64,000 nt of DNA from Limosilactobacillus pontis (GTDB lineage Bacteria > Bacillota > Bacilli > Lactobacillales > Lactobacillaceae): assembly GCF_002940945.1 (NCBI RefSeq), contig NZ_PNFV01000008.1:10982-74981 (forward strand). Direction: 5' to 3'. The position numbers were made by a program, and so were the translations under genes. The notes under the pieces are model-generated. The model was not told the DNA's origin, did no database searches, and saw only the letters and a program-made list of their open reading frames with translations. Every line of letters begins with the position of its first letter. Position 1 is the stretch's first letter. Shown here piece after piece: positions 9,875 to 18,625 of this stretch.

Positions 9875-11188
9875 ATGATTCAAAACTACGCCGACGCCCT
9901 TGCTTTTATTCACGGGCGGACGAAATTCAAGAAGATTCCCACCCTCAAACGGATGCGGCGCTTTTTAGCTGAATTGGGTAACCCTCAGGCTGGCCTGCAC
10001 TACATCCATGTGACCGGGACTAACGGAAAGGGATCGACAGTGGCGATGCTGCGGGCAATGCTGCTCGATTGTGGCCTGACGGTCGGTAGCTTTACCTCAC
10101 CCTTCATCACTCGCTTTAACGAACGGATTGAGTACAACGCTACCCAGATCAGTGATGCTGATTTGGTGCGGTTGACCCAGCGCTTGGAGCCGATAGTCGC
10201 CAAGCTGGACCGTGAGCTGCCGACTGGTGGACCAACTGAGTTTGAGATCGATACTGCCTTGATGTTCTGCTATATGGCCGAGAAAAGACCGGATGTTGTC
10301 CTGCTAGAGGTTGGCATCGGTGGGCTGTATGACTCTACCAATGTAATCATTCCTGACGTCAGTGTGATCACCACGGTTGGTTGGGACCATATGAAGTATC
10401 TTGGCAATACCCTGTCAGCGATTGCGGCTCAGAAGGCCGGAATCATCAAGCCGGGAGTTCCGGTGGTTATTGGGGCGCTGCCGGCGTCTGCTCGTAAAGT
10501 CGTTGCTCAAACGGCTCAACGGCTAGGTGCACGACTATACGAATTTGGTGAAGACTTCGCGGCACTCAAGCTTAACGGTCATGGCTTGCGGGCCCAGTTA
10601 CAGTACGACGGTGGGTCAATCCACCACGGTCACTTTCAACTTGGCCTGGCGGGGGATTACCAGGTAGAAAACGCGGCAATTGCCCTGACAGCGGCCCAGC
10701 TTTTTCTGAAGGCTATCGGGGTGCCACTTGATCAGGCAGCCTTGCGGCAGGGACTGGCCGCTAGTCAATGGCCAGGCAGGATGGAGATCGTCAACACCAC
10801 GCCACTGGTTCTTCTTGATGGGGCTCACAACCTGCCGGGAATGCAGGCACTGGTAGCGTCGATCCGGGATGATTTTGCCGATCGTGACGTCTACATCTTG
10901 GTTGCCATTTTGGCCGATAAGCAGTATGACCTGATGCTGGGTGAGTTAGCTAGTCTGGGCAATGTCCACCTGACCGTCACTAATTTTGCTGGCCCTGGGC
11001 CCAAACGGCCCAGTGCCGATCTAGCAGCGGTGGCTGACCGCTTATCCAGCCGCTACCCGATCCACGTGGCGACTAACTGGCAGGCTGGCTTTTCGCAGGT
11101 TGCTAGCCAGCTTAGTGCAGAAGACGTTATGATTGTGACGGGGTCGCTCTACTTTATCTCGGATGTGCGCCGCTTATTTGACGACTAA
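9875..11188 (+). CDS. folC: Folylpolyglutamate synthase / dihydrofolate synthase
   Basis: A 437-residue Mur-ligase-like enzyme that adds glutamate to folates (and possibly to dihydropteroate) using ATP. The P-loop is HVTGTNGKGST (about residues 47-57). The central motif GWDHMKYLGNT and the C-terminal ligase motif LLDGAHN are present. The start is supported by GAAGGGG spaced 10 bases before the ATG. Location directly after valS is common in lactobacilli and other Firmicutes. Whether this one has both activities cannot be told from sequence alone. Confidence 0.95.
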   Translation: MIQNYADALAFIHGRTKFKKIPTLKRMRRFLAELGNPQAGLHYIHVTGTNGKGSTVAMLRAMLLDCGLTVGSFTSPFITRFNERIEYNATQISDADLVRLTQRLEPIVAKLDRELPTGGPTEFEIDTALMFCYMAEKRPDVVLLEVGIGGLYDSTNVIIPDVSVITTVGWDHMKYLGNTLSAIAAQKAGIIKPGVPVVIGALPASARKVVAQTAQRLGARLYEFGEDFAALKLNGHGLRAQLQYDGGSIHHGHFQLGLAGDYQVENAAIALTAAQLFLKAIGVPLDQAALRQGLAASQWPGRMEIVNTTPLVLLDGAHNLPGMQALVASIRDDFADRDVYILVAILADKQYDLMLGELASLGNVHLTVTNFAGPGPKRPSADLAAVADRLSSRYPIHVATNWQAGFSQVASQLSAEDVMIVTGSLYFISDVRRLFDD

Positions 11189-11243
11189 TTGTCCTGTTGC
11201 CGTATTTATCTAGTGAGCAGATAAATATAAAGGAGCGATGAAC

Positions 11244-11840
11244 ATGAATGAATACCAGGAATTGTTGAGGTATAGCATTCCCAATGCAACAATCGGTGAT
11301 GAGCCTGGCTATCGCTATATACTGGACCATTACCCGACGCCGCTGGCCCTCCGCGAGATGACTGAAGACGAGCGAATCAGCCTTTGTCAGGGCAGTACAA
11401 CCCTGACGGCATTCTTTGCCGCCGTTCAGCTGGGAGAATTGCTGGCTCGGGCTCACCCAGCTGTGGAAGGGTATGCCTATTCCAGCATGGAATTGGGCCA
11501 GGCGATGATTGATCATTTTACCGGTGATGAGCAGGAGAGCGTCTGTGTGGCCTTCACTAATGTTCATAACGAAATTATCAAGTTCAAGCGGATGTTTATC
11601 GGTGGGTGCAGTGAGTGTGTCTTATACCCGGATCAGATTTTCAAGCAGGCCCTGCGTTGTTCGGCCAGCGGCCTGGTGATGATTCATAACCATCCATCAG
11701 GGGACGTCAAGCCCTCAGCACAGGACCTGGCTTTTGCAAAGCGTCTTGAGCAGGGGGGCCATCTTTTGGGAATCCAGGTGCTGGATTTCATGATTGTCGG
11801 TCATGACTGCTACTACAGTTGGCGTGAACAGCAACACTAG
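11244..11840 (+). CDS. radC: RadC-family JAB1/MPN domain protein
   Basis: A 198-residue protein with the JAMM-type metal signature HNHPSGDVKPSAQD (about residues 151-164) that defines the RadC MPN domain. Despite the name, a DNA-repair role for RadC has not held up well, and its biochemical role is unsettled. Two ATGs are possible; the one at 11244 has proper spacing from AGGAG at 11231-11235, while 11238 is too close. It is somewhat shorter than B. subtilis RadC and reduced in the N-terminal helix-hairpin-helix part. Its place directly before mreB is the classic Gram-positive arrangement. Confidence 0.88.
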   Translation: MNEYQELLRYSIPNATIGDEPGYRYILDHYPTPLALREMTEDERISLCQGSTTLTAFFAAVQLGELLARAHPAVEGYAYSSMELGQAMIDHFTGDEQESVCVAFTNVHNEIIKFKRMFIGGCSECVLYPDQIFKQALRCSASGLVMIHNHPSGDVKPSAQDLAFAKRLEQGGHLLGIQVLDFMIVGHDCYYSWREQQH

Positions 11841-11934
11841 GGTGTAAAGTTAAAGAAAACTTTAATTTCTCTAGAAAAATCTCTTTCCTAGGTGCCGATA
11901 ATGTATATTAATGTTCGTATGTCGTTACTGGCTA

Positions 11935-11943
11935 TGGTATAAT
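11935..11943 (+). promoter_or_regulatory. Extended -10 promoter of mreBCD
   Basis: TGGTATAAT lies about 52 bases upstream of the mreB start. No clear -35 is seen. Confidence 0.55.
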
Positions 11944-11995
11944 ATCCACGATATTAAATTGAATTTATCAGTTAAAAACGAAGGGAAGAAGTAGA

Positions 11996-13000
11996 TTGCT
12001 AGGAATTGGAACCAAAAATCTAGGAATCGACCTGGGGACTGCCAACACAATCGTTTACCTTGAGGGTAAGGGAATTGTGCTGCGTGAGCCATCGGTTGTT
12101 GCGCGTAATGCCAAGACTAATGAAGTGATCTCCGTCGGTTCAGACGCTCGTGACATGATCGGTCGGACACCTGAGAGCATCGTGGCTATTCGGCCGATGA
12201 AAGACGGGGTTATTGCTGATTACGATACGACCGTTGCTATGATGAAATACTACATTGAAAAGGCCCTGGGCGGTAGCAATGGCAAGCCATACGTGATGGT
12301 TTGTGTTCCAAGTGGTATCACCGAGGTCGAAAAGCGGGCGGTCATTGACGCTACCCGGGTGGCTGGTGCCCGTGATGCCTACGTCATCGAGGAACCGTTT
12401 GCGGCCGCTATCGGTGCTGGTCTTCCCGTAATGGATCCAACTGGTAGTATGGTTGTTGATATTGGTGGCGGGACCACTGATGTTGCTACGATCTCACTGG
12501 GAGGAATCGTTTCGAGCCGGTCTATTCGGATGGCTGGTGACAAGATGAACGATGCCATTGCCCAATATGTTCGCCAAAACAAGAACCTTTTGATCGGTGA
12601 ACGGACGTCCGAGAAGCTTAAGTGGGACATCGGTTCAGCCTCCGTTGAAGCTGCTGATGAGATGGGTACGACTGAGATTCGCGGACGGGATCTGGTTACC
12701 GGCCTGCCAAAGACGATGGAGGTTTCAGCTAAGGATGTTTCCATTGCCCTTCAAGACGTGGTTGAAAATATTATTACCGCTATCAAAGGGACGCTGGAAG
12801 AGACGTCGCCAGAAATTGCCGCTGATGTAATCGATCATGGGATTGTGCTCACCGGTGGGGGTGCGTTGTTGAAACACCTGCCAGATGTAATTGCGGATGC
12901 CACGAAGGTCCCAGTCTTTATTGCCAACGATCCGCTTGATTGTGTGGCAATTGGGACTGGTGAATCCCTTAAGAGTATTGACGTAATGAAGAAGAAGTAA
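11996..13000 (+). CDS. mreB: Rod shape-determining protein MreB
   Basis: A 334-residue actin-like ATPase that forms short membrane-bound filaments and directs lateral wall synthesis. The phosphate-1 loop [10 protein letters not shown], the [10 protein letters not shown] phosphate-2 motif (about residues 158-167) and [13 protein letters not shown] (adenosine motif) are all visible. The start is TTG, placed 8 bases after AAGGGAAG; no ATG fits the N-terminus. It is first of the mreB-mreC-mreD set, downstream of radC. Filaments act with MreC, MreD and RodZ, the last encoded about 7 kb downstream. Confidence 0.97.
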   Translation: MLGIGTKNLGIDLGTANTIVYLEGKGIVLREPSVVARNAKTNEVISVGSDARDMIGRTPESIVAIRPMKDGVIADYDTTVAMMKYYIEKALGGSNGKPYVMVCVPSGITEVEKRAVIDATRVAGARDAYVIEEPFAAAIGAGLPVMDPTGSMVVDIGGGTTDVATISLGGIVSSRSIRMAGDKMNDAIAQYVRQNKNLLIGERTSEKLKWDIGSASVEAADEMGTTEIRGRDLVTGLPKTMEVSAKDVSIALQDVVENIITAIKGTLEETSPEIAADVIDHGIVLTGGGALLKHLPDVIADATKVPVFIANDPLDCVAIGTGESLKSIDVMKKK

Positions 13001-13005
13001 TCAAA

Positions 13006-13076
13006 ATCGGGTAGTGGTCTGCCCGGTAAGTAGGCGGGGCTGGTCGCAAAACGATTTGTTTTGTCTAGCCGCGCTT
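13006..13076 (+). terminator. Hairpin pair between mreB and mreC (attenuator-like)
   Basis: A small hairpin (CGGGTAGTGGTCTGCCCG) is followed by a larger one containing GCAAAAC/GTTTTGT and GGCT/AGCC, ending in TTTTGTTATTT. It may reduce read-through into mreC or protect the mreB end. A complete stop is unlikely because mreC follows without a clear promoter. Confidence 0.5.
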
Positions 13077-13110
13077 TTGTTATTTGGTAAATTGCATTTG
13101 GAGGATTATC

Positions 13111-13965
13111 ATGCGCAAGTTCTTTTCCAATCGCCGGTTGGTTATCATTGTGATAATTCTGGTGGTCTGCTTTGGCCTGATGGCGGGGTCGGTTGCTATG
13201 CGTAACCGGCGGAATACGCCGCCATTGATCCAGCAGTTTGGCAATGACATTATCGGCTTTGCAGATAGTGCCGTTGCCCTACCGGTTAATTGGCTCCAGA
13301 CCAGTTTCAGTTCGGTCAACGACCTGATGAATACTTACTCAGAAAACCGGGAGCTGAAGCAACAGGTTACGGACCTCGCCCAGACAAAGGTGCGGAACCA
13401 GGCCTTGGCTCATGAAAATAAACAACTAAAGCAAGAGCTCAAACTTAACAGTTCAATGACTGATTACGATACGGTTACGGCTGCTGTTCTGATGCGGACC
13501 CCGTCGGCCTGGCAGCAACAGCTTGTGATCAACAAGGGTCAGTCCAGTGGCATTAAGAAAAATATGCCGGTTATGAGTGATGGCGGCCTAATCGGTCGAG
13601 TGGCCGAGGTTAACAAGACTAACAGTAAGGTCGAATTGCTCAGCGACACTAGCGAATCATCTAATCGGTTCGCCATCTCCATTCACGGTACGGACGGGGT
13701 TGTTAATGGGATCATCACTGGCTATAACGCCTCCCGCAATGAACTGGTTATGGGGCAGGTCAGCTCCAAGGCTAAGATCAAGAAGGGGGCTCGGGTAACC
13801 ACCAACGGTATGGGTGGAATTACGCCTAAAGGTCTATACGTCGGCAAGGTTTCTCGGATCGGCAAGGATGATTATGGCCTGGCTCAGAAGGTTTATATTA
13901 CTCCGGCAGCAAACTTTAATGATATTAACATCGTTACGGTTGCTGAATCGGCATCTCAGGAGTGA
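13111..13965 (+). CDS. mreC: Rod shape-determining protein MreC
   Basis: A 284-residue protein with one N-terminal membrane segment (about residues 9-29), a coiled-coil stretch (about 75-112) and a beta-rich extracellular domain, the standard MreC layout. MreC bridges MreB filaments to the wall synthases outside the membrane. The start at 13111 follows GGAGG with 6-base spacing; an in-frame ATG at 13084 lacks such a site and is rejected. It is followed by mreD after 6 bases. Confidence 0.95.
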   Translation: MRKFFSNRRLVIIVIILVVCFGLMAGSVAMRNRRNTPPLIQQFGNDIIGFADSAVALPVNWLQTSFSSVNDLMNTYSENRELKQQVTDLAQTKVRNQALAHENKQLKQELKLNSSMTDYDTVTAAVLMRTPSAWQQQLVINKGQSSGIKKNMPVMSDGGLIGRVAEVNKTNSKVELLSDTSESSNRFAISIHGTDGVVNGIITGYNASRNELVMGQVSSKAKIKKGARVTTNGMGGITPKGLYVGKVSRIGKDDYGLAQKVYITPAANFNDINIVTVAESASQE

Positions 13966-13971
13966 TGAAGC

Positions 13972-14508
13972 ATGTATCGATTATCACGATTAAAATACGT
14001 TTTTCCCGTGGGCTTGTTTGTGTGCCTGTTTCTGGATGGTGCGCTAAGCCACGTCTGGGCACCGCTGTTTTTCCACTATCCCTATTCAATGGCCAGTGAA
14101 CTGGTTCTTTTATGGCTGACTTTGGCCTATTTCTTTGAGAATGGCATTGAGATTCCACTGATCCCGTTCGCAGCGGCCGCAGGGATTGTGGCAGACTTGT
14201 ATGGGTCGGGAATCCTCGGCTTGTATATGTTCCTATTTCCGTGCATTGTGGGGCTGACGACCATCCTGTCGAAGTACTTTTCCTCGTCGTTTCTGTCGAT
14301 GATCATGATTTTCTTCATTGACTTGGTTGTTTTTATCACCCTCAATTACTGGGCTTACTCGCTAGTCGGGATTACGTCAACCACGTTCGGTGATTACTTA
14401 GTCTATGTCCTGGCACCAACCCTGGCATTAAACCTAGTGTACTTTGTGGTTCTCTATTGGCCCATCCGAGCAATCTTTAACTGGGCTACCAGCGAAAAAA
14501 CGGCCTAA
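13972..14508 (+). CDS. mreD: Rod shape-determining protein MreD
   Basis: A 178-residue, very hydrophobic protein with about five to six membrane segments, length and position as expected for MreD. It forms part of the elongation complex with MreC and the RodA/PBP synthase. Sequence conservation in this family is low, so the call rests on hydropathy and on its place directly after mreC. Confidence 0.9.
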   Translation: MYRLSRLKYVFPVGLFVCLFLDGALSHVWAPLFFHYPYSMASELVLLWLTLAYFFENGIEIPLIPFAAAAGIVADLYGSGILGLYMFLFPCIVGLTTILSKYFSSSFLSMIMIFFIDLVVFITLNYWAYSLVGITSTTFGDYLVYVLAPTLALNLVYFVVLYWPIRAIFNWATSEKTA

Positions 14509-14514
14509 ACGGTC

Positions 14515-14543
14515 TTGACAAGTTACTGAGAAGCGTGTAAGAT
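14515..14543 (+). promoter_or_regulatory. Promoter of the ABC importer T-box transcript
   Basis: TTGACA (14515-14520), exactly 17 bases, then TAAGAT (14538-14543). It begins just after the mreD stop and fixes the start of the leader near 14550. Confidence 0.8.
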
Positions 14544-14780
14544 ACAAAACAATCAATATCACGAACGACAATGAACAGACTAGTAGGGTAGCATTAGTTG
14601 TCAAGCGAGTCCCGTTAGATGGGAAGGGACCTTCTAAGATGCCTGAATCACATCTGTGAGTTGGTTTCCTGAAGCGACAGTAGGGGAACCCGGGGAAGCC
14701 CGTTATAGCACGGAGTTTAATTTTGAACTCGCTAAGGTTGATACTCGTGAGGGGTCAACAAGATGAGGTGGAACCGCGGA

Positions 14781-14817
14781 AACGCCCTCGTAGCCATTTG
14801 GCTCGAGGACGTTTTTT
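14781..14817 (+). terminator. First regulated terminator of the importer leader
   Basis: AACGCCCTCG...GCC pairs with GGCTCGAGGACGTT around an ATTT loop, followed by a T run. Confidence 0.85.
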
Positions 14818-14899
14818 GTTTAACGGTTATAAAATTGAACTTACCGAGGTGGCAGCTGTGAGGCGGTCACGAACATGGGGTGGTACCACGATTGATTCG

Positions 14900-14932
14900 T
14901 CCTCTAGGATTTAGGTCCTAGGGGATTTTTTG
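14900..14932 (+). terminator. Second regulated terminator of the importer leader
   Basis: TCCTCTAGGA pairs with TCCTAGGGGA around TTTAGG, followed by TTTTTT. It lies about 40 bases before the permease start. Confidence 0.85.
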
Positions 14933-14973
14933 TTTACTGTCGTTTGGCGCTTGAAGATGAAGGAGGATTTGAT

Positions 14974-15615
14974 ATGCAATACGTTACTGAGATTTTGCCA
15001 TCATTATTACAAGGGGCGGGACTAACCCTCCAGATTTTCTTCTGGACCCTGGTTTGTTCGCTGCCACTGGGGATCCTGGTCAGCCTAGGGTTAATCTCTA
15101 AGATTCGGCCTCTGCAATGGGTTCTTGAGATCTATGTTTGGTTGATGCGGGGGACACCGTTGCTGCTACAGCTGATCTTTGTCTTCTACGGCCTGCCGAT
15201 TATTGGGATCGTCTTCCAACGTTACGATGCCGCCTTAGTGGCCTTCATCCTTAACTATGCGGCCTACTTTGCTGAGATCTTCCGCGGTGGCTTTCAGGCC
15301 ATCGACGAAGGGCAGTTTGAGGCAGCCCGAGTTCTACGGTTGAGCTATTGGCAGACCCTGCGTAAGATAGTGATTCCTCAAGTGGTCAAAATCGTTATTC
15401 CGTCCATTGGGAACGAGGTCATCAACCTGGTTAAGGATTCATCCTTGGTTTACGTCATTGGTCTGGGCGACCTGCTGCGGGCCGGTAACGTTGCCACTGC
15501 CCGGGATGTCACCCTGGTACCGCTGCTCCTGGTCGCTGTAATCTACCTGATTTTAGTGGGAATCTGCACCTTGGTTCTGCGGAAGGTTGAACAGCGTTAT
15601 TCGTACTTCAAGTAA
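14974..15615 (+). CDS. Amino-acid ABC transporter permease, HisM/GlnP type
   Basis: A 213-residue membrane protein of the polar amino-acid permease family. It carries the RGTPLLLQL motif (about residues 62-70) and the EAA loop EAARVLRLSYWQTLRKIVIPQ (about 118-138), where the ATPase docks. The start at 14974 follows AAGGAGG. It is the first gene of a permease, ATPase and binding-protein set, so the transporter would use a homodimer of this one permease. The leader's His-type specifier suggests histidine import; the sequence of the permease itself does not fix the substrate. Confidence 0.92.
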   Translation: MQYVTEILPSLLQGAGLTLQIFFWTLVCSLPLGILVSLGLISKIRPLQWVLEIYVWLMRGTPLLLQLIFVFYGLPIIGIVFQRYDAALVAFILNYAAYFAEIFRGGFQAIDEGQFEAARVLRLSYWQTLRKIVIPQVVKIVIPSIGNEVINLVKDSSLVYVIGLGDLLRAGNVATARDVTLVPLLLVAVIYLILVGICTLVLRKVEQRYSYFK

Positions 15616-15632
15616 TGTAGGAGGAATTGCCA

Positions 15633-16310
15633 ATGTTAGAAGTTAAGAATTTATACAAGAGTTTCGGTGACCGGGTCATCTTAGATAACGTTAACTTAAC
15701 GGTTAAGGATGGCGAAATCCTCAGCATCGTTGGTCCATCTGGGGCCGGAAAGACGACCCTGCTGCGTTGCATCACGGGGTTAGAAACGGCTGATAAGGGT
15801 GAATTTCTGATTGATGGCAAGCCCTTTGACCCTCAGGGAACGGCGGAATCCGACCGGGTGATCGGGGTTGTCTTCCAGGACTATAATCTCTTTCCCAACC
15901 TGTCCGTGATGGAGAATATCACTCTGGCACCGACCCTGGTTTTGAAGAAGTCTAAACAAGCGGCTGTCAAAGATGCCCAGGACTTGCTTGAAGAACTGGG
16001 GCTGAACACCAAGGGTGACCTCTACCCGTGGCAGTTATCCGGTGGACAAAAGCAGCGGGTGGCTATCGCACGTGCCCTGGCGATGAGCCCGAAGATTCTT
16101 TGCTATGATGAACCTACCTCCGCTTTGGACCCCGAGATGCGCAAAGAAGTTGCTAAAATCATTATGGGACTCAAAAAAGACGGGATGACTCAACTGGTGG
16201 TTACCCACGATGTTGACTTTGCTAACGAGATCGCCGATGATATTTTGAAGGTCAGAGCCCTCGATAAGTCCTTCAATCAGATTCAAGACGTTGATAAGAA
16301 ACAGTCATAG
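15633..16310 (+). CDS. Amino-acid ABC transporter ATP-binding protein
   Basis: A 225-residue ABC ATPase of the HisP/GlnQ class. Walker A is GPSGAGKTT (about residues 34-42), the signature LSGGQKQR (about 135-142), Walker B ILCYDEPTSALDPEM, and the switch histidine lies in VVTHDVDF. The ATG at 15633, 8 bases after GTAGGAGG, is preferred over an in-frame TTG at 15627. It is somewhat shorter than typical members (about 240 residues), with a modest C-terminus. It is cotranscribed with the permease and the binding lipoprotein. Confidence 0.95.
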   Translation: MLEVKNLYKSFGDRVILDNVNLTVKDGEILSIVGPSGAGKTTLLRCITGLETADKGEFLIDGKPFDPQGTAESDRVIGVVFQDYNLFPNLSVMENITLAPTLVLKKSKQAAVKDAQDLLEELGLNTKGDLYPWQLSGGQKQRVAIARALAMSPKILCYDEPTSALDPEMRKEVAKIIMGLKKDGMTQLVVTHDVDFANEIADDILKVRALDKSFNQIQDVDKKQS

Positions 16311-16327
16311 AAGGGAAGGGGAAGCAT

Positions 16328-17176
16328 ATGAAAAAGTTCAAAGCAATTTGGCTATTATTACTGCTGCTAATTCCCACCTTGTGCCTGACTGGCTGTGAAA
16401 GTGTCACGACGCGAGCCAACCACCAGGATACTTGGTCTCGGATTGAGCGTCGCAAGAAAGTTATCATCGGCCTCGATGATAGTTTCGTACCGATGGGCTT
16501 CCGGCAGAAGAACGGGAAACTGGTCGGCTATGATGTTGATTTAGCCCGGGCTGTCTTCAAGCAGTACGGGATCAAGGCGGACTTCCAGCCGATCGATTGG
16601 TCGATGAAGGAGACTGAGCTGAAAAACGGGACAATTGACCTCCTCTGGAATGGTTACTCTGTCAACGCCAGCCGCCGCAAAAAGGTCGCTTTCTCTCGTT
16701 ATTACCTTGCCAACCGGCAGGTCCTGGTAACCTTGAAGCGTGACCACATCAATAACCTCAACGACATGCGGGGCAAGACCCTCGGCGTACAGACCGGCTC
16801 AACCGGAGATACGGTCTTAAACGAACACCCTAAGTTATTGAAAAATAAAATTAAGGGTAAGACCCCGGTTATGTATGATACCTTCCCCAACGCCTTTATC
16901 GACTTGAACGCCGGACGGATTCAGGGGATCCTGATGGACGAGGTCTACGCCAACTACTATGTCAAGCACCAGAAGGATCCGGGTGCCTACCGGGTCGAGG
17001 TCAATAAACAGTTCCCGGTAGAATACTTTGCGGTTGGTATGCGTAAGGGCGACAAGACATTACGGACTAAGATCAATGATGGGCTTGGTCGCCTGCAACG
17101 TGATGGCCAGTTAAAAGCGATTAATGAAAAGTGGTTTGGGACGGATAGCACCTTCCTGGGCCCCGATAACAACTGA
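16328..17176 (+). CDS. Amino-acid ABC transporter substrate-binding lipoprotein
   Basis: A 282-residue solute-binding protein of family 3. It has a lipoprotein signal MKKFKAIWLLLLLLIPT with lipobox LTGC, giving a lipid-anchored Cys23. The body has the bilobal family pattern: VGYDVDLARAVFKQYG, MKETELKNGTIDLLWNGYS, and GKTLGVQTGSTGD. It captures the amino acid outside the membrane and delivers it to the permease. The substrate is probably histidine if the T-box reading is right, but this family also binds Gln, Arg, Cys and others. Confidence 0.93.
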   Translation: MKKFKAIWLLLLLLIPTLCLTGCESVTTRANHQDTWSRIERRKKVIIGLDDSFVPMGFRQKNGKLVGYDVDLARAVFKQYGIKADFQPIDWSMKETELKNGTIDLLWNGYSVNASRRKKVAFSRYYLANRQVLVTLKRDHINNLNDMRGKTLGVQTGSTGDTVLNEHPKLLKNKIKGKTPVMYDTFPNAFIDLNAGRIQGILMDEVYANYYVKHQKDPGAYRVEVNKQFPVEYFAVGMRKGDKTLRTKINDGLGRLQRDGQLKAINEKWFGTDSTFLGPDNN

Positions 17177-17190
17177 TATTTAATGCATGT

Positions 17191-17223
17191 AAAGCTGGTG
17201 GAATGAAAAATCACCAGCTTTTC
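17191..17223 (+). terminator. Terminator of the amino-acid importer operon
   Basis: AAAGCTGGTG pairs with CACCAGCTTTT around an A-rich loop. Confidence 0.85.
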
Positions 17224-17256
17224 TGTGTCAATTTGTCCCAAAATTTGGGGATCAGT

Positions 17257-17285
17257 TTGTAATTTAAGACGGTTTAACGTATCAT
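17257..17285 (+). promoter_or_regulatory. Promoter of the ymfF-ymfH operon
   Basis: TTGTAA (17257-17262), 17 bases, TATCAT (17280-17285). A CCCAAA-A-TTTGGG inverted repeat at 17237-17249 lies just upstream. Confidence 0.65.
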
Positions 17286-17370
17286 TAACCAGTATGACTA
17301 ATTCGGCAAAAATGATGAGCGTTATTCCATTTTATTGACGCTTATCCTAATGGAAAGGAGAACATCGATA

Positions 17371-18621
17371 GTGCACTTTGATCTTGCCAGTGGCGTGGCT
17401 CTCCACGTTATCCCCACCAAGCAATTTAAGATGACACATGTTCTGATCACTTTTACCACGCCCCAGACACGTGATAACGCAACGGCTCGCAACCTTCTGG
17501 CCAACCTTCTTGAGACCAGTACCCATCGTTACCCGACTCAAACAGCCTTGGCCCGGCAACTGGCCAAGCTTTATGGGGCTTATGTTGGTATGGGAGTTGG
17601 TCGGGTTGGCCGCTTACATACGGTACGCTTACGAGCCAGTTTCGTCAACGACCAGATCGCCGGTACTAACCTCTTTGCTCAGGTGATTGACTTGATCAAT
17701 GAGATCCTCTTTCATCCCCTGATTGATGATAATGAGTTCGATGGCCCGACCTTTCGAATCCAGGCCCATAACCTGGAGCAGACCATCACTGCTATGTACG
17801 ATGACAAGCAGTTCTACGCTAACCGGCAACTGATGAAACTCTACTACCCATCGGATACCGTTATGCGGGTCCCTAGTTTCGGCCGGGTGGCTGACCTCAC
17901 CGACCTGACGGCACAGAACCTCGTTCCGGTATACCGGGATATGATTACGCATGACCGGGTTGATATCTTTGTGCTTGGCGACGTCGATCCAAATATGGTT
18001 AGGGATGAGATTGGTTTGTTGCCGTTTGCTGACCGGGAGATTCCATCGATGCGTCCTTACTACCAACAACCGCTCTTCCCAGCTGTTCAGCAACGGGTGG
18101 AACACCAGCCCGTTGTTCAGGCAAAGCTTAACCTGGGCTACCAGCTGCCGGTTTACTATCACGACCGCAACTATTACGCTGGGTTGGTCTTTAACGGCCT
18201 TTTTGGCGGTACGCCATATTCTAAGCTTTTTACCAATGTTCGGGAGAAGGCTAGTCTAGCTTACTATGCGACGAGCCGTCTTTTACCATTCACTGGCTTT
18301 TTAGGGGTTCAGACGGGAATCCAGTCCGCCGATGCTCAGCGGGTGGAGGATCTAATTGCCCAGCAGCTGGCTGATCTCAGTGTGGGAAAGTTCACGACCG
18401 AGCAACTGGTTGAGGTTCAGGATAGCCTGATTAACCAATACCGGGCTAGTCATGATTTGGCAAACAATATTCTAGGTCGTGAGCTCCTGCGGGCCTTGCT
18501 TAATCTGCCACCGGCAACCGCGGTTGCAGCGAAGATTAATGCGGTGACTCCCGAAGATGTCTCTCGGGTGGCCCAGATGGTGAAAATGCAGGCGATTTAC
18601 TTATTGAGTGGTGAGAAATAA
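17371..18621 (+). CDS. ymfF: M16-family (insulinase-like) protein YmfF, probably the non-catalytic partner
   Basis: A 416-residue protein of the pitrilysin/insulinase fold. The position where active M16 enzymes carry HxxEH reads LLANLLETSTHRYP, so the zinc site appears missing. It probably forms the substrate-guiding half of a pair with the downstream YmfH-like protein, as in other two-gene M16 peptidases. The start is a GTG at 17371, 10 bases after AAAGGAG; an in-frame TTG at 17335 lacks a ribosome site. The order ymfF-ymfH-rodZ-pgsA-cinA-recA matches B. subtilis. Its substrate is unknown. Confidence 0.88.
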   Translation: MHFDLASGVALHVIPTKQFKMTHVLITFTTPQTRDNATARNLLANLLETSTHRYPTQTALARQLAKLYGAYVGMGVGRVGRLHTVRLRASFVNDQIAGTNLFAQVIDLINEILFHPLIDDNEFDGPTFRIQAHNLEQTITAMYDDKQFYANRQLMKLYYPSDTVMRVPSFGRVADLTDLTAQNLVPVYRDMITHDRVDIFVLGDVDPNMVRDEIGLLPFADREIPSMRPYYQQPLFPAVQQRVEHQPVVQAKLNLGYQLPVYYHDRNYYAGLVFNGLFGGTPYSKLFTNVREKASLAYYATSRLLPFTGFLGVQTGIQSADAQRVEDLIAQQLADLSVGKFTTEQLVEVQDSLINQYRASHDLANNILGRELLRALLNLPPATAVAAKINAVTPEDVSRVAQMVKMQAIYLLSGEK

Positions 18622-18625
18622 ACAG

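Larger units (their letters stand above)
14550..14932 (+). promoter_or_regulatory. T-box leader with two antiterminator/terminator modules, probable His specifier
   Basis: One stem I is followed by two T-box/terminator units: T-box GGTGGAACCGCG at 14767-14778 with terminator 14781-14817, and GGTGGTACCACG at 14879-14890 with terminator 14900-14932. In stem I, AGTA (14582-14585) faces GAA (14645-14647), and below them ACAGA pairs with TCTGT. Using the same spacing as in the valS leader of this window, the codon slot is CAC (14649-14651), followed by A, which reads histidine. The overlapping ACA (threonine) is a weaker alternative. The gap between the modules (14818-14878) has no room for a second stem I. 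Confidence 0.82.

Noticed and set aside
14723-14914. Small plus-strand open frame in the importer leader
   Set aside because: It runs through both T-box motifs and terminators, whose RNA structure explains the sequence. It has no ribosome site.
14821-14932. A second, independent T-box riboswitch
   Set aside because: There is no space for a stem I or specifier; only the antiterminator/terminator part is repeated.
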